From positions 1-55,201 of the forward strand of contig CAMNIN010000018.1 of assembly GCA_946540735.1 (NCBI GenBank): a stretch of DNA of 55,201 bases, written 5' to 3'. The DNA comes from an uncultured Prevotellaceae bacterium. GTDB taxonomy: Bacteria > Bacteroidota > Bacteroidia > Bacteroidales > Bacteroidaceae. Position 1 is the first letter of the stretch. Every line of letters starts with the position of its first letter. A program made the position numbers and the translations under genes. Under the pieces are notes generated by a model, which did no database searches, was not told the DNA's origin, and saw only the letters and a program-made list of their open reading frames with translations. Positions 27,791 to 37,853 of the stretch are shown here, in pieces.

Positions 27791-27795
27791 CAACG

Positions 27796-30294
27796 TCAGG
27801 ATTTAGAAGATTCATTGCGGCGACGCCATTTCATCACTGCACCACCGATGACAGTCAGCAAGAGAATAGCCAGAGCAGAATAGGCCACCGTCTCTGTCGT
27901 GGCGACAGATGCTGGATGGAAGTCAAGCACGATCTCGTGCTTCCCCGGTTGCACATTGATAGCCCTGAGGATATAGTTCACACGCCCTATCTCTACGGGC
28001 TTTCCATCGACCGTAGCCGTCCATTCCGGGTAATAGATCTCGGAGAAGACGATGACGCCCCCCTTGGCTGATTCTGCCGTATAGGTAAGATGGTTGGGCT
28101 GATAATCCTTGATGGTCACCTGTGCGGTGGAATCCTGTGCCACGCTCTCGCCAAGAATCGCTTTGAACGAACCGTCGGCCACTGCCACCCGTCTGAGGTC
28201 ACATTGTCCCACCTTGTCGATTTCCTCATTGGCGTTGGCCACATACTCCACTTGATCCACATACCACGCATTGCCGTAACGATACGGGTTGACCAACGGG
28301 GTTGTGGATCCATCCTGCAAGGGGAAGATGAAATATTTCGTATTGAGCATGTTGATGACAGGATAGATGCTGTCGCCCTTCACCAAATCGAAGTTGCCGC
28401 CAGCCTCGGAAACCGCCTTCATGGCACCCTGCATCTGAGGCATGATGTATGCCTCGATCATCTCCTGATAGCGGCGCAGCTTAGCGGCGTGATAGCCGCC
28501 CACACTTTTGTGATAGAAAGATGTCTCGTTTTCGTTGAACGTATTGGTAGCGAAGTTGAGCACCCTGTAGTCCAAACTCTTGTCTTGCAGGATGGCCTCG
28601 TCGGCTGCCGTCTTCTGCGGCGGAGTCTCCTTCACCATTTTCGACACGAACATGTCGTCGTAGAGATAACGTTTATTGACCATCCACATGTCGGCCAGGC
28701 ACAACAAGGTGAGTGCACCCACCAGATAGGGTGTCTTGATCTTACGGGCCTGATACAGCAACAGGAACAATGTACCGATGACAATCACCAGCAACGACCT
28801 CCATGCGTCGGCGGTAAAAATCGACTGCCGCACCTCCCTCAGATTGGCCAACAGCGGATTGAGCTGGTCGGCCGGAAACTGTTTCAGAGCTTCCATCTCT
28901 GCCGATGACACGAAATCTGAGAAGAAGAGCGTCGGAACGATGGCGAAGAGAAGACAAGCACCGCCTGTCAGTCCGAAACTTGCATAGAGATACTTGATGT
29001 TTTTCTTCAGCAGCCCCGGCTCGTCGACGATCTTCTTGAGGGCCATCATCGCCAGCAGAGGAATCGTAAATTCTGCGATAACCAAGATGGAAGCCACCGT
29101 GCGGAACTTCGAATACAGCGGGAAGTAATCGATGAAGAAATTGGTCAGTCCCATGAAATTCTTTCCCCAGGAAAGCATGATGGAGAGGATGGTAGCAGCC
29201 AACAGCGCCCATTTCATCGGCCCTTTGACGATAAACAGCCCCAGGATGAAGAGCATCAGCACGAAAGCGCCCACATATACGGGCCCGCTCGTCCCCGGCT
29301 GTTCTCCCCAATACTGCCCGATCTGCGAGTAAATGCCCGAGTACATCGGATTGGCTTTCTTCATGGCCTGCTCATTGGCAGCCAGAGGCACTGAGGCCCC
29401 ACCCTTGGTATTGGGCACCAGAAGCGTCCAAGTTTCCCCGATACCGTAGCTCCACTGCGTGATATAGTCTCGCTCCAGTCCGCTGTCGGTCTGGTTGGCA
29501 TTGTTCTCCTTCACCAACTCACTTTTACCGCGCATCGACTCCTTGGAATACTGCCAGGTGTGGTAAAGGTTAGAGATATTGATACAGATACCGATGGCTG
29601 CAGCCACGGCACACACCGCCGAAGCCTTCAGGAAGTCGGCCACCTTCTTCTTTTGAATGGCTTCCACCAGGAAAGCCACGATCATCAATACGATAATAAA
29701 CAGGTAGTAGTAGGTCATCTGCACATGGTTAGCGTTCACTTCGAAAGCCGTGAACACCGCTGTCAGCAAGAATCCCCAGAAATATTTACCTCGATAGGCC
29801 AGCACCAGTCCGGCTATCATCGGAGGCAAGTAGGCCAGGGCCCACACCTTCCAAATATGTCCGGCGGCAATGATGATGAAAAAATAGCTCGAGAACGCCC
29901 AGACGATTGCCCCAAGGGCCGCCAGCGACTGTCTGAAGTCAAAAGCCCTCAGCAGGATATAGAACCCCAGAAGATAGACGAAGACGTACCATACATTCTC
30001 AGGCAGCCACAAATGATAAGCCTTGATGACCTGCACCAGTCCATCGGTACTGTTGTATGACGGAGCGGTCTGATAGGTCGGCATTCCACCGAAGGTCGCA
30101 TTGGTCCACCGGGTGCGTTCTCCCGTCTTCTGATAATACTCGAGAGCCTCCTGTCCGGCACCCCTTCCCGCGGAAGTGTCGTGCTGATAGAGGATTCTCC
30201 CCTCGATGTCGGCGGGAAAGAAATAAGCGAAGGCGATCAGGGCAAAAGCCACGACTGCGATGAGGTCGGGCAGGATTTTCTTGAATTTTTCCAT
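27796..30294 (-). CDS. YfhO-family multi-pass membrane protein
   Basis: An 832-residue protein with about a dozen transmembrane helices in the first 540 residues, a large extracytoplasmic C-terminal region (about 550-800) and a last helix near the end followed by KWRRRNESS. YfhO proteins belong to the GT-C-like membrane protein group and in Gram-positives take part in glycosylating lipoteichoic acid. Coupling to fkp suggests a glycan role here, but this is inference. The ATG lies only about 27 bases beyond the tRNA terminator with no canonical promoter between, so expression may rely on read-through from the tRNA operon. Confidence 0.88.
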   Translation of the reverse strand: MEKFKKILPDLIAVVAFALIAFAYFFPADIEGRILYQHDTSAGRGAGQEALEYYQKTGERTRWTNATFGGMPTYQTAPSYNSTDGLVQVIKAYHLWLPENVWYVFVYLLGFYILLRAFDFRQSLAALGAIVWAFSSYFFIIIAAGHIWKVWALAYLPPMIAGLVLAYRGKYFWGFLLTAVFTAFEVNANHVQMTYYYLFIIVLMIVAFLVEAIQKKKVADFLKASAVCAVAAAIGICINISNLYHTWQYSKESMRGKSELVKENNANQTDSGLERDYITQWSYGIGETWTLLVPNTKGGASVPLAANEQAMKKANPMYSGIYSQIGQYWGEQPGTSGPVYVGAFVLMLFILGLFIVKGPMKWALLAATILSIMLSWGKNFMGLTNFFIDYFPLYSKFRTVASILVIAEFTIPLLAMMALKKIVDEPGLLKKNIKYLYASFGLTGGACLLFAIVPTLFFSDFVSSAEMEALKQFPADQLNPLLANLREVRQSIFTADAWRSLLVIVIGTLFLLLYQARKIKTPYLVGALTLLCLADMWMVNKRYLYDDMFVSKMVKETPPQKTAADEAILQDKSLDYRVLNFATNTFNENETSFYHKSVGGYHAAKLRRYQEMIEAYIMPQMQGAMKAVSEAGGNFDLVKGDSIYPVINMLNTKYFIFPLQDGSTTPLVNPYRYGNAWYVDQVEYVANANEEIDKVGQCDLRRVAVADGSFKAILGESVAQDSTAQVTIKDYQPNHLTYTAESAKGGVIVFSEIYYPEWTATVDGKPVEIGRVNYILRAINVQPGKHEIVLDFHPASVATTETVAYSALAILLLTVIGGAVMKWRRRNESSKS

Positions 30295-30320
30295 ATCATA
30301 GATCGATTGTATATCTTACG

Positions 30321-30348
30321 AAAAAAGGCCTTACCGTGAAGTAAGGCC
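30321..30348 (-). terminator. Terminator of the tRNA-Val/tRNA-Tyr operon
   Basis: Minus strand: GGCCTTAC (30348..30341) and GTAAGGCC (30334..30327) form a perfect 8-base-pair stem with a 6-base loop, followed by six T (30326..30321). It lies about 12 bases after the tRNA-Tyr CCA end. Confidence 0.9.
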
Positions 30349-30359
30349 TCTTGCAGTGG

Positions 30360-30445
30360 TGGTGGGTGCTGATGGATTCGAACCACCGAAGTCGAAAGAC
30401 AGCAGATTTACAGTCTGCCCCATTTGGCCACTCTGGAAAACACCC
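30360..30445 (-). tRNA. tRNA-Tyr (GTA)
   Basis: A class II tRNA of 83 bases plus an encoded CCA (30362..30360). The acceptor stem GGGTGTT/AGCACCC closes with one G-U pair, the anticodon loop contains GTA (CTGTAAA), the long variable arm is typical of Tyr, and the T-loop is TTCGAAT. It is the second gene of a two-tRNA operon, nine bases after tRNA-Val. Confidence 0.93.
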
Positions 30446-30453
30446 TTGCTTCG

Positions 30454-30528
30454 TGGGCGTTGGCGGATTCGAACCGTCGACCCCCTGTCTGTCAGACAGA
30501 TACTCTAAACCAGCTGAGCTAAACGCCC
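30454..30528 (-). tRNA. tRNA-Val (GAC)
   Basis: A 75-base cloverleaf: acceptor GGGCGTT/AACGCCC, D arm GCTC/GAGT, anticodon stem TCTGT/ACAGG with loop CTGACAG, hence anticodon GAC (Val). The T-stem GACGG/CCGCC has one A-C mismatch at its second pair. No CCA is encoded. It is the first gene of the operon. Confidence 0.85.
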
Positions 30529-30545
30529 TTACCACGAAACGGATG

Positions 30546-30577
30546 CAAAGGTAATGCTTTTTATCGAACCCACCAAA
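30546..30577 (-). promoter_or_regulatory. Promoter of the tRNA-Val/tRNA-Tyr operon
   Basis: Minus strand: -33 TTTG (30577..30574), a 20-base spacer and -7 TACCTTTG (30553..30546), with an A-rich CAGAAAAATTTGG just upstream. It strongly resembles the left-edge promoter and the tRNA-Met promoter. Confidence 0.88.
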
Positions 30578-30735
30578 TTTTTCTGGCAAAAATTTCGCGA
30601 AAAATCTTTCCAGATGTGTCATAATCATGATAATCAGGCATTTCCCAAAACAGCGTTTAATCCCGATGAAAGACGTCCAAACCCCAATGAAAGACGACAT
30701 TGAGATATAGGATGCCCCAAATTCCCCCAAACCCT

Positions 30736-33123
30736 TCAGAACGGGTATCCGATGGCGAAATGGAAACTCTGCCCGTCGTGGAACGACCGGATGTTGTAAT
30801 ATCCGCTCTTCCCGGTGTCGTATGGAGCGTGGATGCCGATGCCCCAATCAAATCGAATGACAAAATAATCGAGGTCATACCGCAGTCCTATGCCCGTTCC
30901 GAGTGCCAAGTCATCGAGTAAGGTCGACATGTGGAATTTCGAATCCTCCAAGTAGTCATCTGACGACCAAACATTGCCGGCATCGAGGAAAACCGCTCCA
31001 TAGAGGTTGCCGAACAGGCGGGGCCGGAATTCCAAGTTGGCTTGAAACTTCATATCTCCGACCTGTTCGAGAAACCGCCACTGTCGTTCTTCCGAGCGGT
31101 ATTTCCCAGGGCCGATACTTCTCACCGTGAAAGCCCTGACGCTGTTGGCGCCACCCACCCAGAACTGTTCGGTGTAGGGAATGCCCGAGGAATTGCCATA
31201 CGACCAGGCATATCCGGCACTGAGATGACCCACCAACTTTGAATCGTCTCCAAAACTCCACGACTTGGTGAAATCCGTCTCAATCTTGAGGAACTGAGCA
31301 TAAGGATTCTTGAGCAATTCCTTGTTTTGCTCCCCCCAGCTCTTACCGAAAGCCATGTAGGCTAAAGAAACGAGATTGCCCGACTCGCTGATGGACGTTT
31401 GCCAGAATACGGGATTTCTCGATCGGGCCGGACTGGAATACGTCAGCGTGTATTTCATCTTGGGGATGAACTGATCGAGCATGATCGTCATCAAATAAGG
31501 GTGCTCGATGATCAAGTCAAAAAACTGTTCTGTGCCGCGCTTGAGATAATTGTATTCTATAGACAAAGGCGTAAACTGATGGCTCCATTGGGGTTTGAGC
31601 TGGAACCGGTAAGTCACTTCACCTGAAACGATATGGCGTTTGAAATAGCCAGAACGATTGACAATGTCACTCGACACCTTAAAAGAAGTGGAAGGCGTGG
31701 TATAGAACCTGCGGCGCACCCGCCAGGGCAAGACGATACGGGGATAATCGAGCGACACATCACCCCCATAGTCATAGGAATTGACCTCATTGGACGATCC
31801 GTCGAAGGCATGCCCTGTCTGCCACTCATAGGAGCCATGGAGGTTGATATCCAAATTCTCTCCCCCATGGAAGGCGTTGCGCTTGGTGAGACCTACGATA
31901 AGCTGCGGACCGAGAAATCCCGTCGTCTTTCCTTTCAGGTTGGTCTCCACATAGAAATCATAGGGTTTGTCGAAGACACAGTTGACCGACAGGTCAAGCG
32001 TATCACATGTTGCAGAAGAATCACGAGGTGTGAAATTGAAATCGACCGTACTGAACAACCCATTGGAGCTCAACTTGTTGGCAGACTCAATATAATCCGA
32101 GTAGCTATACACCTGACCGGGTCTGAGTTTCATGTCTCTGGAGAGGACACTCATCCTGAGTGGAGGTTTTCTCCCCCTGAAATTGACCTCCATACGTCTC
32201 TGATTCCGCCGGTTAGTCCTTCTGGCCCTTGAAGTGGCCGCCTTGCTGCCCTTGGCTTCCCTTTGCTCACGTCTTACCTTGGCATATTCAGCCATCGTAT
32301 TGGTGAGTTCCTCCCTACGGGTTTTTCTGAGATTGACCTCCACTTTTCCGAGATACCACTTGCGCATCACCCTGTCGGGCAGGCTGTCGACCAGTTGGAG
32401 CTTCACCTGCACTTTTCCTGGTACGGCGAAAGTGTCAGCCAGATAGGAAGCATATCCCGGTTGATAGTAAAAGCGCCCATTGTCACGCAACAACTGTGAG
32501 ATGCGGTTTCGCTCAGCATCGAGAGTCGAGACATCGAAAGGCACATCCTTCGAGAGGTAGGTGCTACCCATCGTGCTGTCGATCAGGCTCTTGGATTCTG
32601 CATCGAAGCGTTCGTAACTGACGCTGTCGATGGTGAAGAGATGTCCCATATCGACCTGGTAGCCCACTTTCCCTTTCTTTGGGTTTCGGCCGTCCACTTC
32701 ATACGCGTCCACCTTGCCACGGAAATAGCCGTGCACATTGAGGGCAGACTGAGCCACCGAAGCTCTTAGTTCCGGATTGACGTTGCTCATCAGCACGGGA
32801 GCCTTGCCGAAGGATTTGGTCATCCATTCCGCGAATTTGGTTTCTTTCTGAGAATACTTGTTCCATATCCACAGACTTGGAGGATAAGGCCAGCGATATT
32901 TCGAACTGCCGAAAAGGCTACCGTTGGGCGGGCAATTGAGAGCCGCTTCCACCTCTTCCTGCGTGGAATAGAAATGGTCGTTCTTCTCGTAATTGGAATA
33001 GGTGATCTTGTCGATGCCCGTATACATGCGGTCGCCCTCAGGCACCCCGCTCGTCGTGGAGCAAGCCGCCAGGATCATCATGGTCAAGAAGCCTGCCAGT
33101 ATGTCAATCTTTGTTGTTCTCAT
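30736..33123 (-). CDS. tamL: TamL, outer-membrane BamA-like lipoprotein of the translocation and assembly module
   Basis: A 795-residue lipoprotein with lipobox LAAC (Cys 21). POTRA-like domains fill about residues 25-430, including a long basic insertion (AKVRREQREAKGSKAATSRA), followed by a 16-strand Omp85-type barrel. The ending FRFDWGIG...FHFAIGYPF resembles the C-terminal strands of Omp85 proteins. TamL replaces TamA in Bacteroidetes and works with TamB in outer-membrane biogenesis. Its first 20 bases overlap the end of tamB, supporting the pairing. Confidence 0.9.
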   Translation of the reverse strand: MRTTKIDILAGFLTMMILAACSTTSGVPEGDRMYTGIDKITYSNYEKNDHFYSTQEEVEAALNCPPNGSLFGSSKYRWPYPPSLWIWNKYSQKETKFAEWMTKSFGKAPVLMSNVNPELRASVAQSALNVHGYFRGKVDAYEVDGRNPKKGKVGYQVDMGHLFTIDSVSYERFDAESKSLIDSTMGSTYLSKDVPFDVSTLDAERNRISQLLRDNGRFYYQPGYASYLADTFAVPGKVQVKLQLVDSLPDRVMRKWYLGKVEVNLRKTRREELTNTMAEYAKVRREQREAKGSKAATSRARRTNRRNQRRMEVNFRGRKPPLRMSVLSRDMKLRPGQVYSYSDYIESANKLSSNGLFSTVDFNFTPRDSSATCDTLDLSVNCVFDKPYDFYVETNLKGKTTGFLGPQLIVGLTKRNAFHGGENLDINLHGSYEWQTGHAFDGSSNEVNSYDYGGDVSLDYPRIVLPWRVRRRFYTTPSTSFKVSSDIVNRSGYFKRHIVSGEVTYRFQLKPQWSHQFTPLSIEYNYLKRGTEQFFDLIIEHPYLMTIMLDQFIPKMKYTLTYSSPARSRNPVFWQTSISESGNLVSLAYMAFGKSWGEQNKELLKNPYAQFLKIETDFTKSWSFGDDSKLVGHLSAGYAWSYGNSSGIPYTEQFWVGGANSVRAFTVRSIGPGKYRSEERQWRFLEQVGDMKFQANLEFRPRLFGNLYGAVFLDAGNVWSSDDYLEDSKFHMSTLLDDLALGTGIGLRYDLDYFVIRFDWGIGIHAPYDTGKSGYYNIRSFHDGQSFHFAIGYPF

Positions 33124-36100
33124 GCCTGTTTCTGATCATCGTTGAGTCGGATCTTATGGAGTCGGTGCGAGGCGTTTCCCTACGCTGCGGTGGCAGTGTG
33201 GTGGCGTTATCATTCTTGAAATGGAAGAGATCCTTGAAGTGCTGCACTTTCCTGCGCCAGAGGAAGCCCCCGCCATATTCACCGATCTGACCTTCAAGCC
33301 AGTCGTAGGAGTCGCGTTTGTAGAATAGCTTGAGGTATTTATTGGACGTGGTGCTCAAGCGGTACTCCATTGCGACGTCGGTGAAGAACGACTGGTTCTG
33401 GGCATCCGACCCGGTAGACACCTTACCCCCTAAAACCACGCGCAAACGGTTGTTCCAGAATCGTTTGGCAAACTTGAATGAATAGTCCGTGTGCATAGCA
33501 CCCGAGGCATCGGTAGCATTATCGACACCGACTGAGAGGTCGAGTGTGCGTAGGGCGTTGCCCGTGATATTGTTGATCTCGCTCTGCAAGAAAGAGCTGA
33601 GAGCGCCATTCATGGTGAACCCGCTGGTGTTGCCGTCGGCCAGGAACATACCTGTGGTGAGCATGGTGACAGCCACTTTCGCCCGTTCCTCCTTGGTCAT
33701 GCTTGCCAACTGTGAGCCGATCGTCACATCCTCCGGAGCATCGATGATGAACTCCAGGCCCATGTCATTGAGCGTCTGCGTAATGACCACGCCGCAATTG
33801 AAGTCCACGCTGCGGGTGCCTCCCCCCTCATCCTCCACCACCGCCTTACGCGACTCGGTGGCAGTGATGTTCAAGGTTGGGTTCATCGGGTCGCCCCTAA
33901 ACTCGATATAGCTTCCATCCTCGATGGTGAATGTCTTGAGCGGAATGACCGGCAGCGAGTATTTCATCTCGGCATTGCTGAGCACATACCGGCCGGTGAG
34001 CCGCAGGTTGTCGATGCTATTGTACTGCATTCTGAGATTCCCTCCACCGTTGAGGTCGATATAATTGGAATGGTCTGCATTCAGGTCACACTTGATCCTG
34101 GCCGACTCGTCGACACTCATGGTGAGATCCATATTGAAGCCCGAGAGCACGGGGCGGCTCACCGCCGGACGGATGGAGTCATTGAAATTGACGAACTTCA
34201 CCAACTCATCCAGACGCGTGTCGGTAGTGAGGGGCGAGTCGCGCAGCACGTAGGTCATGTCGGTGGCACCGAGCACGTCAAGCCGTCCGCGCATGCTGAT
34301 GGCATCGAGCGGGCCTCGCATCGTACCGAAGAAATTGACAAAAGCCTTGCCGAAAGCCTCCGACTTGACATTCTCCTTGGCATCGATCACCATGAAGTCG
34401 CGTGTGCGCATCCTCAGGTCGAGTTTCATATTGTCAAAGTCGGAGAAATCGAAATAGCCCGAAATATTGAGCGGGGTGTCATTGTGGTCTTTCACCTCGA
34501 AGTTCTCGAAGAGGATGTTGCTTCCCACTATTCTCACCGGATCGTCAGCCACACGCATCTCCACACCGTATGGAAGGCTCATGATATAGGTGTCGGTGAG
34601 GTAAACCTCACCGTTGACATCCGGCTTTGAAAGACTGCCCTTGACCGAGAGTTCACCCTCAGCTAACCCCTTGAAGCCAACAATCTGGTCGGGGATGAAA
34701 CCGTTGATGATCGACAGCGGCGTCTGGTTCATCGTGAGTTTGGCGTCAAGATGCCCCTCGCCTTCCGGTTTGTAAGTGCCCGACAGCATCCCCACCTCGA
34801 CGTTGTCGCTAAATAGCACGGCGTCTACGTGGTGCGACCCATCGTCATTAGGCATATAAACAAACTCAGCCCCCAGGTTGCCCATACCAACGCCCTCATA
34901 GGCGAGATTCTTGACCATGGTGGAGCTCGACACCGAAATGTTGTCAGGAGTCTGAACCAAATGGTAGTCGCCATCAAGAATACCCTCCACCTTGGGCATG
35001 TAAGGAATCATCGACAAAATCTGGGCGATATCCATCTTGCCCACGCTGACCGTGAGGTCCTGCAAGGCCTCCAGATTGTCATCGTTAGTATAGACCTGGA
35101 TGTGCGTGCCGTCATCCGACCTCAGTTTCAGGTCGGCCGACAGCCGTCTGTCGTCACCCATGAATACATAATTGCCATCATTGACATGGAAGGAGCTATA
35201 GCCCAAGACAGGATTCTTGTCGGTGAGATTGACTCTCACTCCATTTTGCTCAATAGAAGCCATGGCACCCAACTTGAATCCCAGTTTCTCATCGGCATCG
35301 TAAAGCTTCACATTGACTGTCGCTCCTTTTTCGATGATCGACCCGTCGAAGAACGCATTGAAGACATACTGCGGATGACCGGGTGCATTGCGCACCTGTC
35401 CGTTGTATTTGAAGCCGGTACTGTCGGTCAGTACTGCGAATCTGACGCTGTCGATACTGATGCTGTCGTAGACCAGTTTGCCCACCTGCAAATGTCCATT
35501 CAACCCATCCACATGCGAGGAATTCATGTTGACGTAGAGCTGGTCGAAAGAGATGCCCTCCTCGGCGGCCAGATCGACGAAGAAATTCTCATGCCCGCTT
35601 GAAAGGTAGATATTGGCATCGGGCAGTTTGTCACGCAAGGTCATCTGGTCGAAGTGCTTGTCTTTCATCTGGCGGGTCAGCTCGTCAGTGAAGTTGCTGA
35701 CCTGCGAGAGCATTTTCTTGTATCCGCCCTTACCGCTCATATCGAGCACGAAATCACCGCTCTCCACCTTGGCGTAAGTCGTATCTTTCCGTGTCAGCAC
35801 ATCCATAGTCAGGTCGTCAGGCCTGAAGTACGTGTTCTTGTATGTAAACCTCATGTCGCTCATTGACCCCTGCACTTTGTAGAAATCGTCGAAATCGGTA
35901 TCGATGTCTAGATGAGCGCATCCTGAGGCCGTGAATGGTGTATCAAAAAGACGCAGACGATAGAAATCCGCCGTATTGAGGTCACAAGCGAACGTACCCT
36001 TCAGGCGCTTGGAGTTCATCAGCGCATCAAAAGAGATTTTTCCGTCAAGCAACGGGTTGTGGCTGTCGATATCGGCACTGAGCACCCCTTTCGACAAGAT

Positions 36101-37762
36101 GGCGTTGGCCGTCATGCCATCCAGGTCATACTGGTCGTAACGGAATTTCCCGATTCGCGCCTTGGCCCTCAGCGAGGTGGAAGGAGACATGAAGTCCATG
36201 CCCTGTCCATCGGCCTCGATATGTGCGGTGAGCGGGCTGAGTCCCATCTTGGGCAGGAAATGCTGAAGCGGGAAACGGTCGGCATCCACCGTGGCCGAGT
36301 ATTTCATCACATCAGAGTCCAGCGCCACACGGGCTTTGACCTTTCCTCCACCCTGCGAGGCGGTGAAATCGGCCCCATACTGATGGCCGTTGACCTTCAA
36401 GTTGCCATCCAAGGCGATGTCGCGGGGTATGGCGACCTGGTCGGTGACCGATTTATCGAGCAGAGAGGTAAGGAAGCCGAGGTCTCCAGTAGACCCCTTG
36501 ACATCGACATCAGCCTTGAGATGGTCAATGTCGTTGAGATTGCTGACATATCCATCGGCTTTCAACTGCAGAGCGGTGGGCAACGACACATTCATTCCGT
36601 TGAGTTCCATGCGGTTCATGTTCCCCCTTGCCTTACCCTTCAGATAAAGCGGCTGGTTGGGCCATTTCCGCACGAAGTCGCTCGGCATGCCACCCATGAA
36701 CCGCATCAGGTCTTGCTTTCCGAAAGCCCCGTCGACATCCGCATACAGTTTTCCTGGATTTTTCTCGTCGAAGGAGTTGAGGTCCATATCAATGCTGGCC
36801 GAGAGTTTTGAGTCGGGTGTCTCAAGGTGCAGGTCCGGCAGGCGCACTGTCGTCGAATCGAGTGCCACCGTGCCCGAGAGGTGGTCGACCTGAATGCCAC
36901 TTTTCTCCTTCAGTGAGCAGGAACTGACAGTCAGATTGAGATTGGAATCGCCGTAAGAGATGGATTCTACCCCAAGGTGAATGTCATTCAAGTCGATATG
37001 ACTGGTGTCGAGTCCGTCGACATGCGGTGCGAAACGGTCGTCGTAGCGCAGCCGCCCTCCGTTCCAGTCGAGGCTGGCCACTTTGTAAACACCGTCGGCC
37101 AAATTGAAATCACCATCCTTGATTTTGGCATCGCCGAGGTATGTCTGCACCTGCATGGTGTCGCCTGGCAACCTAACGGTGACATCGGCTCGGGAGATCT
37201 GGAGCTGCTGCAACCGGATGCGCCAGTCATTCTCTGTCTCCGTCGTATCCGGAGGCACTGTGTCGGACAGGCAAATTTCCAACCGGGCACTGTCGAGTTG
37301 CGCCTTGTCGATATTGACCAACGAGTTTTTGAGATCCACCCCGTGACACTCCAAGTTGAGCGATTCCACGTTTCCTTTCACCCTCACATCGGGAATAAAG
37401 CCGTTGGTATTGAGTTTCACTTTCTCCAAACCCAGGCCATCGATCTCGACTTGTTTTTTCAACAAGGGTTTCCATTGCACGTCGACAAATACCCTGCCGA
37501 CATCGGCGATGGTGTCGCGCACACCGGGAATGGAGTCATTGTCTTTGATGGCTTTCACTTCCTCAAGCGTCAAGTTGAGTGGGAAGCGGAGTGCCACATG
37601 TCCGACCGAGATGTCCATGCCCGTCTGCTCTGAGGCATACGCAGCCGCTTTCTTCACCGCCCAATTCTGCACGGGGGGCAAGTAAAGAAGCACAAACAGC
37701 AGCAGAAAAAGCACAATGGGCGTCAAGATGACGATAGCCACCCATTTCAACACCTTCTTCAT
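33104..37762 (-). CDS. tamB: TamB-family inner-membrane protein (translocation/assembly, DUF490)
   Basis: A 1552-residue protein with one N-terminal transmembrane helix (about 8-30), a very long beta-helix-like periplasmic body of repeated short strands (AsmA/TamB fold) and a C-terminal DUF490 domain. TamB spans the periplasm as a hydrophobic groove, assisting barrel insertion and phospholipid transport to the outer membrane. It overlaps tamL by 20 bases. The C-terminal extension after DUF490 is rich in Arg and polar residues. The start at 37762 places the membrane helix right at the N-terminus. Confidence 0.92.
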   Translation of the reverse strand: MKKVLKWVAIVILTPIVLFLLLFVLLYLPPVQNWAVKKAAAYASEQTGMDISVGHVALRFPLNLTLEEVKAIKDNDSIPGVRDTIADVGRVFVDVQWKPLLKKQVEIDGLGLEKVKLNTNGFIPDVRVKGNVESLNLECHGVDLKNSLVNIDKAQLDSARLEICLSDTVPPDTTETENDWRIRLQQLQISRADVTVRLPGDTMQVQTYLGDAKIKDGDFNLADGVYKVASLDWNGGRLRYDDRFAPHVDGLDTSHIDLNDIHLGVESISYGDSNLNLTVSSCSLKEKSGIQVDHLSGTVALDSTTVRLPDLHLETPDSKLSASIDMDLNSFDEKNPGKLYADVDGAFGKQDLMRFMGGMPSDFVRKWPNQPLYLKGKARGNMNRMELNGMNVSLPTALQLKADGYVSNLNDIDHLKADVDVKGSTGDLGFLTSLLDKSVTDQVAIPRDIALDGNLKVNGHQYGADFTASQGGGKVKARVALDSDVMKYSATVDADRFPLQHFLPKMGLSPLTAHIEADGQGMDFMSPSTSLRAKARIGKFRYDQYDLDGMTANAILSKGVLSADIDSHNPLLDGKISFDALMNSKRLKGTFACDLNTADFYRLRLFDTPFTASGCAHLDIDTDFDDFYKVQGSMSDMRFTYKNTYFRPDDLTMDVLTRKDTTYAKVESGDFVLDMSGKGGYKKMLSQVSNFTDELTRQMKDKHFDQMTLRDKLPDANIYLSSGHENFFVDLAAEEGISFDQLYVNMNSSHVDGLNGHLQVGKLVYDSISIDSVRFAVLTDSTGFKYNGQVRNAPGHPQYVFNAFFDGSIIEKGATVNVKLYDADEKLGFKLGAMASIEQNGVRVNLTDKNPVLGYSSFHVNDGNYVFMGDDRRLSADLKLRSDDGTHIQVYTNDDNLEALQDLTVSVGKMDIAQILSMIPYMPKVEGILDGDYHLVQTPDNISVSSSTMVKNLAYEGVGMGNLGAEFVYMPNDDGSHHVDAVLFSDNVEVGMLSGTYKPEGEGHLDAKLTMNQTPLSIINGFIPDQIVGFKGLAEGELSVKGSLSKPDVNGEVYLTDTYIMSLPYGVEMRVADDPVRIVGSNILFENFEVKDHNDTPLNISGYFDFSDFDNMKLDLRMRTRDFMVIDAKENVKSEAFGKAFVNFFGTMRGPLDAISMRGRLDVLGATDMTYVLRDSPLTTDTRLDELVKFVNFNDSIRPAVSRPVLSGFNMDLTMSVDESARIKCDLNADHSNYIDLNGGGNLRMQYNSIDNLRLTGRYVLSNAEMKYSLPVIPLKTFTIEDGSYIEFRGDPMNPTLNITATESRKAVVEDEGGGTRSVDFNCGVVITQTLNDMGLEFIIDAPEDVTIGSQLASMTKEERAKVAVTMLTTGMFLADGNTSGFTMNGALSSFLQSEINNITGNALRTLDLSVGVDNATDASGAMHTDYSFKFAKRFWNNRLRVVLGGKVSTGSDAQNQSFFTDVAMEYRLSTTSNKYLKLFYKRDSYDWLEGQIGEYGGGFLWRRKVQHFKDLFHFKNDNATTLPPQRRETPRTDSIRSDSTMIRNRHENNKD

Positions 37763-37853
37763 GGTCTACTCACGCATTGGTGCTGCAAAGTAAGCAAATT
37801 TTTGGCAATATAAGGTGACACATCGCCCGAAAAAAACGTCAAGACGAACTTTT

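Noticed and set aside
30296..30847. Open frame on the minus strand, 183 codons
   Set aside because: It runs straight through both tRNA genes and the tRNA promoter; it is not a protein gene.
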